Source: an uncultured Brevibacillus sp. (GTDB taxonomy: Bacteria > Bacillota > Bacilli > Brevibacillales > Brevibacillaceae). From it: 52,475 nt of DNA. The position numbers and the translations under genes were made by a program. Where the stretch lies: the NCBI GenBank assembly GCA_946402065.1, contig CAMIVR010000018.1:1-52475 (forward strand). Direction: 5' to 3'. Below, piece by piece: positions 7,413-17,055 of the stretch (positions are counted from its first letter, which is position 1; each line of letters opens with the position of its first letter). Below the pieces are notes generated by a model that ran no database searches, had not been told where the DNA came from, and was given only the letters and a program-made list of their open reading frames with translations.

Positions 7413-8684
7413 TCACGCGCTTTTCGCCTTCACAGGCAGCGTGACAAAAAACGTCGTTCCGACGCCCGGCTCGCTTTCCACCTGAATTTTGCCGCCGTGT
7501 GCATCGACGATCCACTTGGCGATCGACAAGCCCAGACCGGTTCCCTCGCTTGAACGTGTGCGCATTTTGTCGCTGCGATAAAAGCGGTCAAAAATATGCG
7601 GCACATCCTCTTTGGGAATCCCGACTCCCGTATCCGCGACACTGATGAGAAACGCGTTGTTCTCCCGGCGGCAGGTTACCGTGATTGATCCGTGTTCCGG
7701 CGTATACTTCAGCGCATTGTCCAGCAGGATGACGAACAACTGGTGCAGACGCTCCTTGTCGCCGACGATTTCAAGTCCCGCGTCAATCTCCGTCCTGATT
7801 TCGATCTCTTTCAACTCGGCAAACTGCCGAAAGGTTTGGATGCTTTTGTAGGCAATCTCATCGAGTCTCACCCGCTGGGCGATGATTCGCAGTTCATTTG
7901 AATCCGAGCGGGCCAGCGTCAACAGATCGGTTACCAGTTTGTTCAACCGCTTGGTCTCCTGAATGCTTACGGAGATGGTTTCGCTCTCTTGCTCAATCGT
8001 GTGTCCCGGATGGCGGAACAGGCGCTCGAGATTGAGCAAAATGACCGACAATGGCGTACGCAGCTCATGCGACGCATCGGCGATAAACTGCTGCTGCTTG
8101 TTCCAGGATAGCTGAATCGGGACCAGGGCTCTGCGGGCCAGAAAGAGACCGACGAAGATGGCAATCACGACACTGATCCCTTCTCCGACACAGATGACGA
8201 ACAGCAAGCTTTTGAGCATTTTCCCCTCAGGCTCCAGGTTGTAAATCAACTGGATCGTGTTTACTTTAAACATCGTTGGCCCTGCCTGTACCATAATTCG
8301 CGTCGGTAAGGTCAGTACCCGGTAGGTATGCCCGTTAACTGTCAGCGTCTCCAGCCCCTGCTTGCCGATTTGCGGGCGGAACTCATCCAGGTCTTCCGAG
8401 TCCAGGGTCTCGCCATACGACTTCTTCAGCACCATCCCGTATTGATCCCAAAACAAAAACACGATCCGTCGGTCCACTCCCCGCTCGCGTTTTTTTGTCG
8501 TAAACAGGAGGCGCCATTGGTCCTCGCGGGTGGTTCGACTGACAATTTGCATCAGTTCGCGGTCAGCCTGTGTGTACAGATGGACTTTCATAAAAAAATA
8601 CAGGGTAGCCCCAAGGGCGGTAAAGAGCAGCACAAAAACGATTACGTTAAGTGTGACTAATCGAATTTGCGTTTTCTTGAACAC
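7413..8684 (-). CDS. Sensor histidine kinase
   Basis: A 423-residue membrane kinase of the OmpR-partner type. Spans are predicted at about 9-31 and 159-183, enclosing a 125-residue extracellular sensor. The dimerisation/phosphoacceptor motif SHELRTP places the phosphorylated histidine at residue 206. The N box (LLDNALKYTPEHG), G1 (DTGVGIP), F box (FDRFYR) and G2 (GTGLGLSIAK) are all intact. Its start overlaps the end of the response regulator gene by 38 bp, so the pair is co-translated. It lies downstream of an RND efflux pair in the same direction, which suggests it senses envelope stress or a pump substrate. That link is an inference. Confidence 0.9.
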   Translation of the reverse strand: MFKKTQIRLVTLNVIVFVLLFTALGATLYFFMKVHLYTQADRELMQIVSRTTREDQWRLLFTTKKRERGVDRRIVFLFWDQYGMVLKKSYGETLDSEDLDEFRPQIGKQGLETLTVNGHTYRVLTLPTRIMVQAGPTMFKVNTIQLIYNLEPEGKMLKSLLFVICVGEGISVVIAIFVGLFLARRALVPIQLSWNKQQQFIADASHELRTPLSVILLNLERLFRHPGHTIEQESETISVSIQETKRLNKLVTDLLTLARSDSNELRIIAQRVRLDEIAYKSIQTFRQFAELKEIEIRTEIDAGLEIVGDKERLHQLFVILLDNALKYTPEHGSITVTCRRENNAFLISVADTGVGIPKEDVPHIFDRFYRSDKMRTRSSEGTGLGLSIAKWIVDAHGGKIQVESEPGVGTTFFVTLPVKAKSA

Positions 8685-9363
8685 TCACCTTGTCCCCCTT
8701 TAGCATGTACCCGACGCTGCGCACCGTGCGGATATAACTGTCACAGCCAAGGGACGCCAGTTTTTTCCGCAAGTAATGCACGTACAGATCGACGATTCCG
8801 TAGTTCGTCTCCGAATCGATTCCCCATACCCGATCAAAAATTTGCTCGCGGGTAAGGATTTGCTCGCGGTTGTGCAGGAAGTATTTCAAGAGCTCATACT
8901 CCTTGCTGGTCAGCTTGAGCGGTTGCTTCTCAACATAACCGTCATATTCATTCGGGCGCAGCGAAATCGGCCCGTAGGCCAGCTCCCCTTCCATGCCGAT
9001 CTTGCCGTTGCGTCTGAGCAGAACCCGGGCGCGGGCCAGTAATTCAGCAGCGGCAAACGGTTTGACGAGGTAATCGTCTGCACCGGCATCCAGTCCTTTG
9101 ACACGGGACTCGACGCTGTCTTTTGCAGTCAGAAACAAAACCGGGGTCAGGATGCCCTTGGCCCGGAGCTTTTTTAAAATAGACAGCCCGTCAAGGCCGG
9201 GCAGCATAATATCGAGCACGAGCAGATCGTAAATGTCGCGTTCAGCGAGCAGGCAGCCTTCGTCGCCTTTGTCAGTAGAGTCCACCTGATAGGCTTCTTC
9301 CTGGAATATTTGCGAGACAACCTGCAACAGATGTTTGTCATCTTCTACTACCAGAATTCGCAT
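8647..9363 (-). CDS. OmpR/PhoB-family response regulator
   Basis: A 238-residue two-domain regulator. The receiver domain shows the acidic pair D8/D9, phosphoacceptor D51 (VLDIMLPG), T79 and K101 (YLVKPF). A winged-helix DNA-binding domain occupies about residues 125-225 (LTSKEYELLKYF, then REQIFDRVWG and RKKL further on). AGAGGGG precedes ATG 9363, so I prefer that start to the ATG 18 bp upstream. It is coupled to the kinase gene and follows the RND pump genes, whose expression it may control; no binding site could be shown. Confidence 0.92.
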   Translation of the reverse strand: MRILVVEDDKHLLQVVSQIFQEEAYQVDSTDKGDEGCLLAERDIYDLLVLDIMLPGLDGLSILKKLRAKGILTPVLFLTAKDSVESRVKGLDAGADDYLVKPFAAAELLARARVLLRRNGKIGMEGELAYGPISLRPNEYDGYVEKQPLKLTSKEYELLKYFLHNREQILTREQIFDRVWGIDSETNYGIVDLYVHYLRKKLASLGCDSYIRTVRSVGYMLKGDKVSVQENANSISHT

Positions 9364-9395
9364 ATCTACCCCTCTTTTCATATCGAGAATAGCAA

Positions 9396-9528
9396 CAAGT
9401 GGCCCCCACCAGGCGTGCCTTTCGACTGCGACGGTAACGATTGCCCGTCAGACGCTGCATGCCGGTCGTCTGACGGTCGCCACCGCTGTCGAATGAGGCG
9501 GTTACAATGAGCTGGGAGATGCCACTTG
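9396..9528. repeat. Nested inverted repeat between the RND gene and the response regulator gene
   Basis: Three stems are nested around one centre. CAAGTGGC (9396-9403) pairs with GCCACTTG (9521-9528). TTCGACTGCG (9421-9430) pairs with CGCTGTCGAA (9484-9493, one mismatch). CCGTCAGACG (9445-9454) pairs with CGTCTGACGG (9467-9476). There is no T-run, so it could be a processing or attenuating RNA structure that tunes regulator expression relative to the pump. Confidence 0.6.
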
Positions 9529-9549
9529 CCATATGCTAGTGTGTTTCAG

Positions 9550-12500
9550 TTATGCATCAATGTGTGCTGTTTCTGCAGGATTCAGAGGCTTGCGGATACG
9601 TAACCATTTTTTCATTTTTGCTACCATGTCGTCAAGCAATGAATACACAACGGGAATCACTACCAGTGTCAGCAGTGTCGAGAACAGCAGTCCGCCGATG
9701 ACGACTGTTGCCAACGGTGCCTGACTCTCGCCGCCTTCGCCGATCCCGAGTGCCAGCGGCAGAAGACCGAGTGATGTAGCCAGCGTCGTCATGATGATCG
9801 GACGCAGACGAACCGGTCCTGCTGTGAGCAGTGCCTGGGTCCGCTCCATCCCCTCTTGCCGAAGAATGTTGGTAAAGTCAATGAGCACGATTGCGTTGCG
9901 GACGACGATTCCGGCCAGCAGCACGATCCCGATCAATGCCGGTACGCTCAGCGTCCGTCCCGTCACCCACAAGCTGAAGCTGGCCCCGAAGAAAGACAGC
10001 GGAACGGAGAGCATGATCGACAAGGGATAGACGACCGACTCAAACTGAGCCGACAAAATGATATAGACCAATACGACAGCCAGGACAAAGGCGAGAATCA
10101 TGCCTTGGGTAGATTCCTGCATCTGCTGGTTTTGCCCCTGCTGCTCGATGACGTAGCCCGGCGGCAGCGGGAACGTGTCGACTACTTTGTTGATCGCCTG
10201 AGTCACGCTGCCGAGATCCCGTCCCGGGGCGAGCATGGCCGTCACATTGACCACGCGCGCCTGATTGTAGCGCTGGATCGATTGCGGGCCATCGGCGATG
10301 AACACGTTGGCCACATCCTTGATTTGCACCTTTTCCCCTTTTGTCGAGGTGAGCAGCAGATTTTCAATATCCTGCATATGTGTGGCCTTGCCGTCGCCAA
10401 GCACGATGGTGACGTCAGTCTGCGTTCCGTTAGTGTCCATTTGGGTGGCCACCTGGTCTTTCAATGCCGTCTGAATCGTACTGGCGACGAGCGTTTGCGT
10501 AACTCCCAGCTCGGCTGCGCGAATCCGATCGAGCGACACCTGGATTTCCGGTCGCGTTTCTTCCAATGTGTTGTCTGCCTGACGCACGCCATCCACCTCA
10601 CTGATGGCGGCCGTAAGCTGTCCGGCCAGCTGCTGCAGCGTGTCGGCATCATTTCCGCGAATCGCGTAGGCGATCGGTCCGCCACTGCCGCCGCCGCTAT
10701 ACCCACCGCCGCCTCCTCCTCCGAGCATCGTCAACGTGTTCGCCGCTTCGCTGACGCGAACGCGAGCGCCCGGGAACCGGTTGAGCTTCATGCGAATGTT
10801 CTCGACGACTTCCGCTGTACTGCGGGTCCGCTCTTTTCCATCCTTCAGGATCAGGTGGAACGCTGCCGACTCGCTCGAGGCGTTATTGGCCGGACGCGTC
10901 GCATTGGCACTGCCCAGGCTGGTGAGAATCGTGTTTACTTCAGGAACTTGGGCGATCATTTTTTCCGCCTGGTCCATCACTTCTCTCGTTTTGTCCAGCT
11001 CGCTTCCGACCGGCAGGCGAATCGAGACGCTGATCTGTCCCTGGTCGGACGAAGGCATGAACTCGGAGCCGATAAACGGTACCAGTCCAACCCCCGCGAT
11101 CAAGGACACGAGGCCGATCAGTACGACCGTCTTGCGATGGCCGAGCGACCAGCGGAGCATGCTGCGATACACGTGGATCCACCCGGCGTCGTCGTGGCTA
11201 TGGGGGTGGGCGTGCTGCCCACTTTGCGTCTTCGCTTTTGCTTTTGCCCGGGAACCTACCCATTTCGTCGCCAGCATCGGCGTAACGGTCAAGGAGACGA
11301 CGAGGGAGACGAGCAGGGAGAAGGAAACCGTGACCGCCAAATCCTTGAACAACTGCGCCGTAACGCCTTCGACGAAGACAATCGGCAAAAACACGGCAAC
11401 AGTCGTCAAGGTTGCAGCGATTACCGGCATCGTCACTTCTTTCGTGCCCGCAACCGCTGCTTCCCGAATCGTCATGCCATTTTCGCGATGGCGATGGATG
11501 TTTTCCAATACGACGATGGCATCGTCGACGATCATCCCGACACCGAGTGTCAAGCCGCCCAAGCTCATCGTATTGATCGACATGTCCGAGAAAAACATCA
11601 GTGCAAAGGTCGAGATGACGGCAATCGGAATCGCCGTCCCGATGATTACGGTATTGCTGATGCTGCGCAGAAAGAACAGGATGATGACGATCGCGAGGAA
11701 ACCGCCGATCAGCGTATCGTGTACGAGCGTGTTGATCGAGTCGCGGATGAACCTGGAGTCATCGGAAATGTGCAGGATCTCGAAATCCGCAGGCAGTGAC
11801 GGCAACACCTTGGCAATCGCCGCATTCACTTCGTCCACGACAGCTACCGTGTTGCTGCCCGTTTGCTTCATGATCGTCATGCTGACTGTATTTTTTCCGT
11901 TTAATTTGTTCTCGACGGCGACGTCTTTATAGCCTTCGCTGATCACTGCAAGGTCTTCCAAAAACATTTGGCTGCCGCTCTTCAGCGGAATCGAGACTTT
12001 GCGAATGTCGTCGACGGATGTAAGCTTGCCCAGGGAACGCACCTGATAAGAGATGCCGCCTTCTGTTACCGTTCCGCCCGGGGTATCGAGATTCTGGTTT
12101 TTCAGTTGCTGCTTGATGTCGGCAATCGTGATGTCGTATTGCTCCAATTTTTGCGTATCGAGGAGAATCTTCACCTCTCGCTCCAAGCCGCCGGAGACAC
12201 TGACAGAAGCAACCCCGTTTACCCGTTCGACATAGGGGACGATTTGCTGGTCGACGAGGTTTTTCAACTGATCGGCTCGCAGGTTCGCAGACAGCGCCAG
12301 TGTCAGCACCGGTGAGCTGTTGGGGTCGAACTTGGCTACCGTCGGCGTGGATACGTCTTCCGGCAGCGAGCGTTTTGCCCTGTCCACTTTTTGCTGGACT
12401 TCATTTACAGCCGAATCGATTTTTACTCCGCTGCCAAACTCGATGATCACCTGCGAGTTCCCTTCACGCGAGGTCGAGCGCACCGTCTTGATCCCCGCAA

Positions 12501-12720
12501 CGGTGGACACGGCTTGCTCGATCGGCTTGGTGACGAGATTTTCCATCTCTTCCGGTCCCACTCCGGAATAGCTGGTCATCACGGCTACCGTAGGCACTTC
12601 AATGGGCGGATACAGATCGATCGGTATCCGCGTCAACGAGATGATTCCCAGAATCACCACAATCAAGACGCCCATCATCACTGTTACCGGACGGCGGATG
12701 GCATGATGAGAGATATGCAT
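9550..12720 (-). CDS. RND-family efflux pump permease (HAE1/SwrC-like)
   Basis: A 1056-residue twelve-span proton-driven exporter. It shows the usual duplicated layout: a span at residues 15-35, a large external loop, six spans, a second external loop, then the remaining spans. The proton-relay motif GMIVDDAIVVLENIHRH is present in span 4. A Gly/Ser-rich insertion (MLGGGGGGGYSGGGSGG) sits in the second external loop. Pumps of this kind in Gram-positives (SwrC of Bacillus subtilis is the model) export lipopeptides, bile acids or similar amphiphiles. I place the start at ATG 12720, with AGGTG overlapping the adaptor stop, rather than at GTG 12729. It abuts the adaptor gene and is followed by the two-component genes. 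Confidence 0.93.
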   Translation of the reverse strand: MHISHHAIRRPVTVMMGVLIVVILGIISLTRIPIDLYPPIEVPTVAVMTSYSGVGPEEMENLVTKPIEQAVSTVAGIKTVRSTSREGNSQVIIEFGSGVKIDSAVNEVQQKVDRAKRSLPEDVSTPTVAKFDPNSSPVLTLALSANLRADQLKNLVDQQIVPYVERVNGVASVSVSGGLEREVKILLDTQKLEQYDITIADIKQQLKNQNLDTPGGTVTEGGISYQVRSLGKLTSVDDIRKVSIPLKSGSQMFLEDLAVISEGYKDVAVENKLNGKNTVSMTIMKQTGSNTVAVVDEVNAAIAKVLPSLPADFEILHISDDSRFIRDSINTLVHDTLIGGFLAIVIILFFLRSISNTVIIGTAIPIAVISTFALMFFSDMSINTMSLGGLTLGVGMIVDDAIVVLENIHRHRENGMTIREAAVAGTKEVTMPVIAATLTTVAVFLPIVFVEGVTAQLFKDLAVTVSFSLLVSLVVSLTVTPMLATKWVGSRAKAKAKTQSGQHAHPHSHDDAGWIHVYRSMLRWSLGHRKTVVLIGLVSLIAGVGLVPFIGSEFMPSSDQGQISVSIRLPVGSELDKTREVMDQAEKMIAQVPEVNTILTSLGSANATRPANNASSESAAFHLILKDGKERTRSTAEVVENIRMKLNRFPGARVRVSEAANTLTMLGGGGGGGYSGGGSGGPIAYAIRGNDADTLQQLAGQLTAAISEVDGVRQADNTLEETRPEIQVSLDRIRAAELGVTQTLVASTIQTALKDQVATQMDTNGTQTDVTIVLGDGKATHMQDIENLLLTSTKGEKVQIKDVANVFIADGPQSIQRYNQARVVNVTAMLAPGRDLGSVTQAINKVVDTFPLPPGYVIEQQGQNQQMQESTQGMILAFVLAVVLVYIILSAQFESVVYPLSIMLSVPLSFFGASFSLWVTGRTLSVPALIGIVLLAGIVVRNAIVLIDFTNILRQEGMERTQALLTAGPVRLRPIIMTTLATSLGLLPLALGIGEGGESQAPLATVVIGGLLFSTLLTLVVIPVVYSLLDDMVAKMKKWLRIRKPLNPAETAHIDA

Positions 12721-12729
12721 GGCAATCAC

Positions 12730-14205
12730 CTATCCTTTTTGTTCTACCTTTTGTTCGCTGCTGGCCGGACGGTTCTGGTCATTTCCTTGCTTGTTCGGAT
12801 CGCCTTGCCGGTTCTGAACGCCTTGCTTGTGATTGCCTCTTCCTTGACCGGACGCGTCATTTCCTTGTCTGCCCGCGCCCTCGCCTTGTCTTCCTCCGCC
12901 GTAGCCCTCTTTGCCATTACCGCCGCCTTGATTCCAGCCTTTTTGGCCGTTGCCGGCAGCGGCTGGCTTGTTCGGATCAAACACGACCACCGGTGTTCCT
13001 TCCGTCAAGGTGTTGTTCCCTTTGGTGACAACATCTTCGCCGCCGGAGAGTCCGGAGAGCACTTCAATTCGTTCGCCGTCAGACTCGCCGACAGTCACTT
13101 CTACCTGCCTGGCCACGTCGCCGTCAACGACGTATACGTAGTTCTTTTTCTCCGAGGAAATCACGGCTTCCCGCGGGACGACGACAGACTTGTGCGGCTC
13201 TCCCTGAAGCGAAATGGAGGCTACCATGCCCACTTTGATCTTCAAGTCGGGATTGGGAATTTCAATTTCCACCGGGAATGACTTGGTGCTGTCGGCGATC
13301 GGGCTGACAGCCGTCACTTTCCCTTTCGTGGCCAGGTCTATCGCCGCTACCTTGACTTCGACAGACTGGTCGTTATGTACCATTTGCACCTGGCTTTCGC
13401 TGACGTGCGTCTGCACGATCATGCTGTTCATGTTGACGATTTGCGCGACCACTGTACTTCCGCTGACTGTCCCGCCAACGTCTACGGGCAAAGAGCCGAC
13501 GACACCGGTAATCGGCGATTTGATCGTATAGTTGTCAAACGTGAGCTGTGACAGGGCGGCATCCGCCTGCGCCTGCTTGTACGACGCTTCCGCAGCCTCG
13601 ATCGAAGTCTGTGTCGGCCCCTCCTGGTCCAGCTTCAGCTTTAGCTTTTGATTTTCCAGCGTGGTTGTCGCACTGTCGAGCGCTGCTTTGGCCTTGTCCA
13701 GATCAGCAGCCGAAACCGCGCCTTCCTTGAACAGCGTCTGCGTGCGTTCATAATCTTTCCTGGCGCTGTCGAATTTGTTTTGCGCATCGATCAGCTGGTT
13801 TTGCGATTGGGCCAAGTTCTCTGCCCGTGTTCCTTCCCTGGCCTCATCGTATCGGGCCTTGGCTAACAGGAGCGACGCTTGCGCTTTCTGAAGCTGGACC
13901 TTTCCCTCTTCGTCATCCAGTTGGGCGATCGCTTGGCCGGCCTTGATCGGATCACCGACCCTGACCAGGAGCTGCTTGATTCGGCCGCTTGCCTTGGAGG
14001 TCAGGTCGACCTGCTCTTTCGCCTTCGCCCTGCCGCTCAGCGACAAGCTCATGCGAAAATCTTCAACAGCCGCTTTCTTCACCTCTACGGGTACAGCCCG
14101 TGCTGCCTGGTTCATGCGCTTTTCTGTTGGTGCTGGCTTTGACGAGCAGCCGGCAACCATCGCCAGAATGACTGCCATTGCGATTGCTTGGTTCAAACGT
14201 CGCAT
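12730..14205 (-). CDS. RND efflux periplasmic-adaptor-type lipoprotein
   Basis: A 491-residue membrane-fusion protein anchored as a lipoprotein: the signal ends in MVAGC with the lipidated cysteine at residue 20. Barrel/lipoyl half-motifs (SGRIKQLLVRVGDPIKAGQ and, later, NYTIKSPITGVVGSL) flank a long coiled-coil hairpin (about residues 95-205), followed by beta-barrel and proximal domains. From about residue 415 the protein is a Gly/Gln/Asn/Lys-rich low-complexity tail. It has no predicted fold and is unusual in length for the family. Without an outer membrane the adaptor presumably shapes the outer face of the pump. It is the first gene of the pump operon; ATG 14205. Confidence 0.9.
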   Translation of the reverse strand: MRRLNQAIAMAVILAMVAGCSSKPAPTEKRMNQAARAVPVEVKKAAVEDFRMSLSLSGRAKAKEQVDLTSKASGRIKQLLVRVGDPIKAGQAIAQLDDEEGKVQLQKAQASLLLAKARYDEAREGTRAENLAQSQNQLIDAQNKFDSARKDYERTQTLFKEGAVSAADLDKAKAALDSATTTLENQKLKLKLDQEGPTQTSIEAAEASYKQAQADAALSQLTFDNYTIKSPITGVVGSLPVDVGGTVSGSTVVAQIVNMNSMIVQTHVSESQVQMVHNDQSVEVKVAAIDLATKGKVTAVSPIADSTKSFPVEIEIPNPDLKIKVGMVASISLQGEPHKSVVVPREAVISSEKKNYVYVVDGDVARQVEVTVGESDGERIEVLSGLSGGEDVVTKGNNTLTEGTPVVVFDPNKPAAAGNGQKGWNQGGGNGKEGYGGGRQGEGAGRQGNDASGQGRGNHKQGVQNRQGDPNKQGNDQNRPASSEQKVEQKG

Positions 14206-14402
14206 TCAACCGTTCCTCCCTTTTTCTCCTTACCCATCTCGCGCAAGCCAAAGCGAAGCCGAGCGGGGGGTAAAAACCTACTCGGCGCTATTTTGATACT
14301 GAATATATACAAGCTGCTGACTTCGATTTAATTAAAGCACCGGACTTTTTGAATTTTATTAGAATTTGGCAAAACCTTGCTCCCAACCTCCCGAGAAATT
14401 CA

Positions 14403-15755
14403 TCAGAATAGCCAAGAAACCCAATAAGCGAGAATGACTAGAGTGAAAAGAACCGTGATCGGAATGACGATAGAAGTTACTTTCAGGTATTCGCCCCAAC
14501 TGATTTTCACGTTGCCCTTTTTCAAAATGTGCATCCAAAGCAAGGTAGCGAGTGTTCCGATCGGCAAAAGCAGAGAACCTACGTCGCTGCCGATCACGCT
14601 TGCCAGGTACGCGATTTTCAAGGTGAGCGGATCAAGGCCCATATTGGTTAACGTCAGGGTTCCGACCATCAAAGCAGGGTGATTGTTGAACAAATTGGAC
14701 AAGACGGACACAAGGAGCCCCATCATGACACTTGCATGAAGCAAGCTTCCGGAAACGATCGGCTGGAAGACTTGAATGAGCCAATTGGTCAATCCGATAT
14801 TGTGCAAGCCGTAAATAATCACATACATACTGAAGGCGAACACGAGAATATGCCACGGCGTTTTCTTCAACATATCTGCGGGAGAAATTCCCAAATAAAA
14901 CCAACGCCAAGCCAATAAGAAAAGAGAACCGAGCACAGCCATTAACGGAACGGGAAAGTGAACGTAAGAAGCGACGAAGAGACTGACTCGTACAGCAAAT
15001 ACAAAGACAAGGATATAGCTCATGAATTTTGTCTGCTGCTCGACGGGGATTGCGTGTCTGGCTTCTTTTAGCGGATGGTATCCTCTTGCGTCGGATGAAT
15101 TCCCGAGACCCGGCATGGAGGCGGGAAGTTTACGGGGCAGAGTGCGATAGAAAGCCGCAAACAGCAGGAGTGTAAGCAGAACCAGCCCGAGTGAAGCGGG
15201 AATGAACATCATTGCTGTGTGCAAATAAAGATCCATATGAACAATTTTTAAAGCGATCAAATTCACGATATTGCTGACTCCAATCGGTGCGCTGGATGCG
15301 GTGGCGATTAAGGCTCCGCTTAGCAGGTAAGGGATTTTTTGATGGTTTTTCAGTCCCAGGTTACGAAGCAATAGCAGCAAAATCGGGGTCGTAATCAAGA
15401 TGCTGCCATCATTGTTGACAAACAACGTCATGAGAAAGCAGAAAAGGTTCGTGTACCAGAAAAGGCGGATCCCTGATCCTCTCGCCCTCTCCGCCAGGTG
15501 CTCAGCCGCCCAGTGAAAGAATCCAAAGCTTTCTAATACGATCGCCATGACAATCGTTGCCATGATCGTGACCGCAGCTCCCCCGATGGTTTCCGTGATG
15601 GTCCCCAGATCAGCAATGGAAACACTGCCGCTTAACAGGACTACCAGAGCCCCGCACGTAGCCGGTATCGCCTCATTGACCTGAGGGCGCCAAAAAATAA
15701 ATAGAATTGTGCATATAAACGACAAGATCGTTATGGGGATCATCAATTCTGTCAT
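14403..15755 (-). CDS. ArsB/SLC13-like anion permease
   Basis: A 450-residue membrane protein with about eleven to twelve hydrophobic spans, of the ion-transporter superfamily that includes ArsB arsenite exporters. The repeat motifs NNDGSILITTPI in the N-terminal half and NLFNNHPALMVGTL in the C-terminal half are its two discontinuous re-entrant motifs. ArsB proteins extrude arsenite, but the same family also moves dicarboxylates and sulfate, and no arsR, arsC or arsA lies nearby. The specificity is therefore open. ATG 15755 follows AGGAAGG. A long leader hairpin ends right against this ribosome site. Confidence 0.75.
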   Translation of the reverse strand: MTELMIPITILSFICTILFIFWRPQVNEAIPATCGALVVLLSGSVSIADLGTITETIGGAAVTIMATIVMAIVLESFGFFHWAAEHLAERARGSGIRLFWYTNLFCFLMTLFVNNDGSILITTPILLLLLRNLGLKNHQKIPYLLSGALIATASSAPIGVSNIVNLIALKIVHMDLYLHTAMMFIPASLGLVLLTLLLFAAFYRTLPRKLPASMPGLGNSSDARGYHPLKEARHAIPVEQQTKFMSYILVFVFAVRVSLFVASYVHFPVPLMAVLGSLFLLAWRWFYLGISPADMLKKTPWHILVFAFSMYVIIYGLHNIGLTNWLIQVFQPIVSGSLLHASVMMGLLVSVLSNLFNNHPALMVGTLTLTNMGLDPLTLKIAYLASVIGSDVGSLLLPIGTLATLLWMHILKKGNVKISWGEYLKVTSIVIPITVLFTLVILAYWVSWLF

Positions 15756-16058
15756 GCATCAATCATCCTTCCTATGGGAGACGAGCTGTCTTATTCGATT
15801 TCATCCGTTTGGTAGGGAAGCCGTAGTCTCCCATTCGCGATAGGCAGCTTGTGAAGGTAGGTTCTTTTACCTCTCTCTCATTTGTCCTTGAAGTTCATTT
15901 GTAATGTATCAATACGCCGATTCCAGTTGACATGCTCTACACAATTGTCCTATTTCTCTCATTTTTCCACTAAGAGCTATCAACTTCTATCAATGAGTAA
16001 CAGATATACCTCATCAATAGAAGACTAGTTTTTGCTGGATGAAATGTTTAAGGAAATA
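15756..16058. other. Non-coding upstream region of the ArsB-like gene
   Basis: About 300 bp, AT-richer than its surroundings, with no open frame worth reporting. It holds the leader hairpin described separately and a small hairpin (AGGTAAAAGAACCT on the minus strand near 15855-15872). No convincing -35/-10 pair could be fixed. Confidence 0.5.
15771..15834 (-). promoter_or_regulatory. Leader hairpin abutting the ribosome site of the ArsB-like gene
   Basis: In the minus-strand RNA AUGGGAGAC pairs exactly with GUCUCCCAU about 43 nt downstream. An upstream CCUAU can extend the pairing into the AUAGG that begins the Shine-Dalgarno stretch. This could mask translation initiation. It does not match a riboswitch class that I can name. 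Confidence 0.5.
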
Positions 16059-16096
16059 AAAAAAACCGTCGAGGAAGTATTCCTGACGGTTTTTGC
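16059..16096 (-). terminator. Terminator of the pseudouridine operon
   Basis: Reading leftward, AAAAACCGTC pairs with GACGGTTTTT, and the right arm continues into a run of eight T. It lies 48 bp past the psuG stop. The structure also works weakly in the other direction. Confidence 0.85.
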
Positions 16097-16143
16097 ATAT
16101 ATGAATCATTCGACAGAAGCTAGCCAAAGCCAAGCTTTCTCAC

Positions 16144-17055
16144 TCATTTGGAAGCGAGGGCAGCCGCAATCTTCGCCGCTACCTCCGCATTGTGCTTGAC
16201 GAGCGCAATGTTCGTCTGCAAGCTTTTGCCGGCCGTTAATTGTTTGACTTTGTCGAGGATAAACGGCGTTACTTTTTTACCCGTGATGTTGTTTTCTTTC
16301 GCTTCTGCCAACGCTTTTAGAATCACCGCTTCGATTTCAGCAAAGTTGAGCGCATGTTCTTGTGGCACCGGATTGGCGATGACCGCCCCGCCGTTTAAGC
16401 CAAGCTCCCACTTGGCCGCGAGCATGCTGGCCACCGCTTCCGGGGATTCCAGGTTGAAGTCGACGCCAAAGCCGCTCTCCCGTGAGTAAAACGAAGGAAA
16501 TTCGCTGCATTTGTAGCCGATGACAGGCACGCCATGGGTTTCCAGGTATTCCAGGGTGCGGCCGATGTCGAGAATCGATTTGGCTCCGGCGCAGATGACG
16601 GCGACGTTGGTCTGGGCCAGCTCGGTCAAGTCAGCCGAAACGTCCATGGTGACTTCGCCTTCGCGATGGACACCGCCGATTCCGCCTGTCGCAAAGATTT
16701 TGATCCCCGCCATCTGAGCGGCGATCATCGTTGCCGCAACCGTCGTCGCGCCGATTTTGCCGCTGGTGAGGATGTACGGAAAGTCGCGGCGGCTGACTTT
16801 CTCGACGGATTTGTTGGTGGCGAACTCTTCCAGCTCCGCTTCGTTCAGACCGATTTTGATTTTTCCGTCCATCAGCCCGATCGTTGCCGGTACGGCGCCG
16901 TTGTCGCGGATGATTTGCTCGACTTCCTTGGCCATTTGCACATTTTGCGGATACGGCATGCCGTGCGAGATAATCGTCGTTTCCAGGGCGACGACGGGCA
17001 GGTTGTTTGCCAGGGCATGTTGGACTTCTTCCGTAAAGGTCAAATATTGTTTCAT
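16144..17055 (-). CDS. psuG: Pseudouridine-5'-phosphate glycosidase
   Basis: A 303-residue cytoplasmic enzyme that splits the C-C glycosidic bond of pseudouridine 5'-phosphate to uracil and ribose 5-phosphate, using manganese. The family is recognisable over its whole length: [19 protein letters not shown] near the start, [15 protein letters not shown], then [11 protein letters not shown] and a final domain with NPVPQEHAL. Length matches the family. ATG 17055 overlaps the psuK stop as ATGA; a longer frame to 17166 lies inside psuK and is not used. With psuK it forms a complete two-step route. Confidence 0.95.
   Translation of the reverse strand: MKQYLTFTEEVQHALANNLPVVALETTIISHGMPYPQNVQMAKEVEQIIRDNGAVPATIGLMDGKIKIGLNEAELEEFATNKSVEKVSRRDFPYILTSGKIGATTVAATMIAAQMAGIKIFATGGIGGVHREGEVTMDVSADLTELAQTNVAVICAGAKSILDIGRTLEYLETHGVPVIGYKCSEFPSFYSRESGFGVDFNLESPEAVASMLAAKWELGLNGGAVIANPVPQEHALNFAEIEAVILKALAEAKENNITGKKVTPFILDKVKQLTAGKSLQTNIALVKHNAEVAAKIAAALASK

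Noticed and set aside
9856-11799. 647-codon open frame on the plus strand
   Set aside because: It lies fully antisense to the RND pump gene, is rich in Arg, His, Asp and Gln as shadows of GC-rich genes are, and has no ribosome site.
15756-15900. Known riboswitch (c-di-AMP ydaO, manganese yybP-ykoY or guanidine type) before the ArsB-like gene
   Set aside because: The conserved cores of these classes could not be matched; only a plain hairpin is supported.
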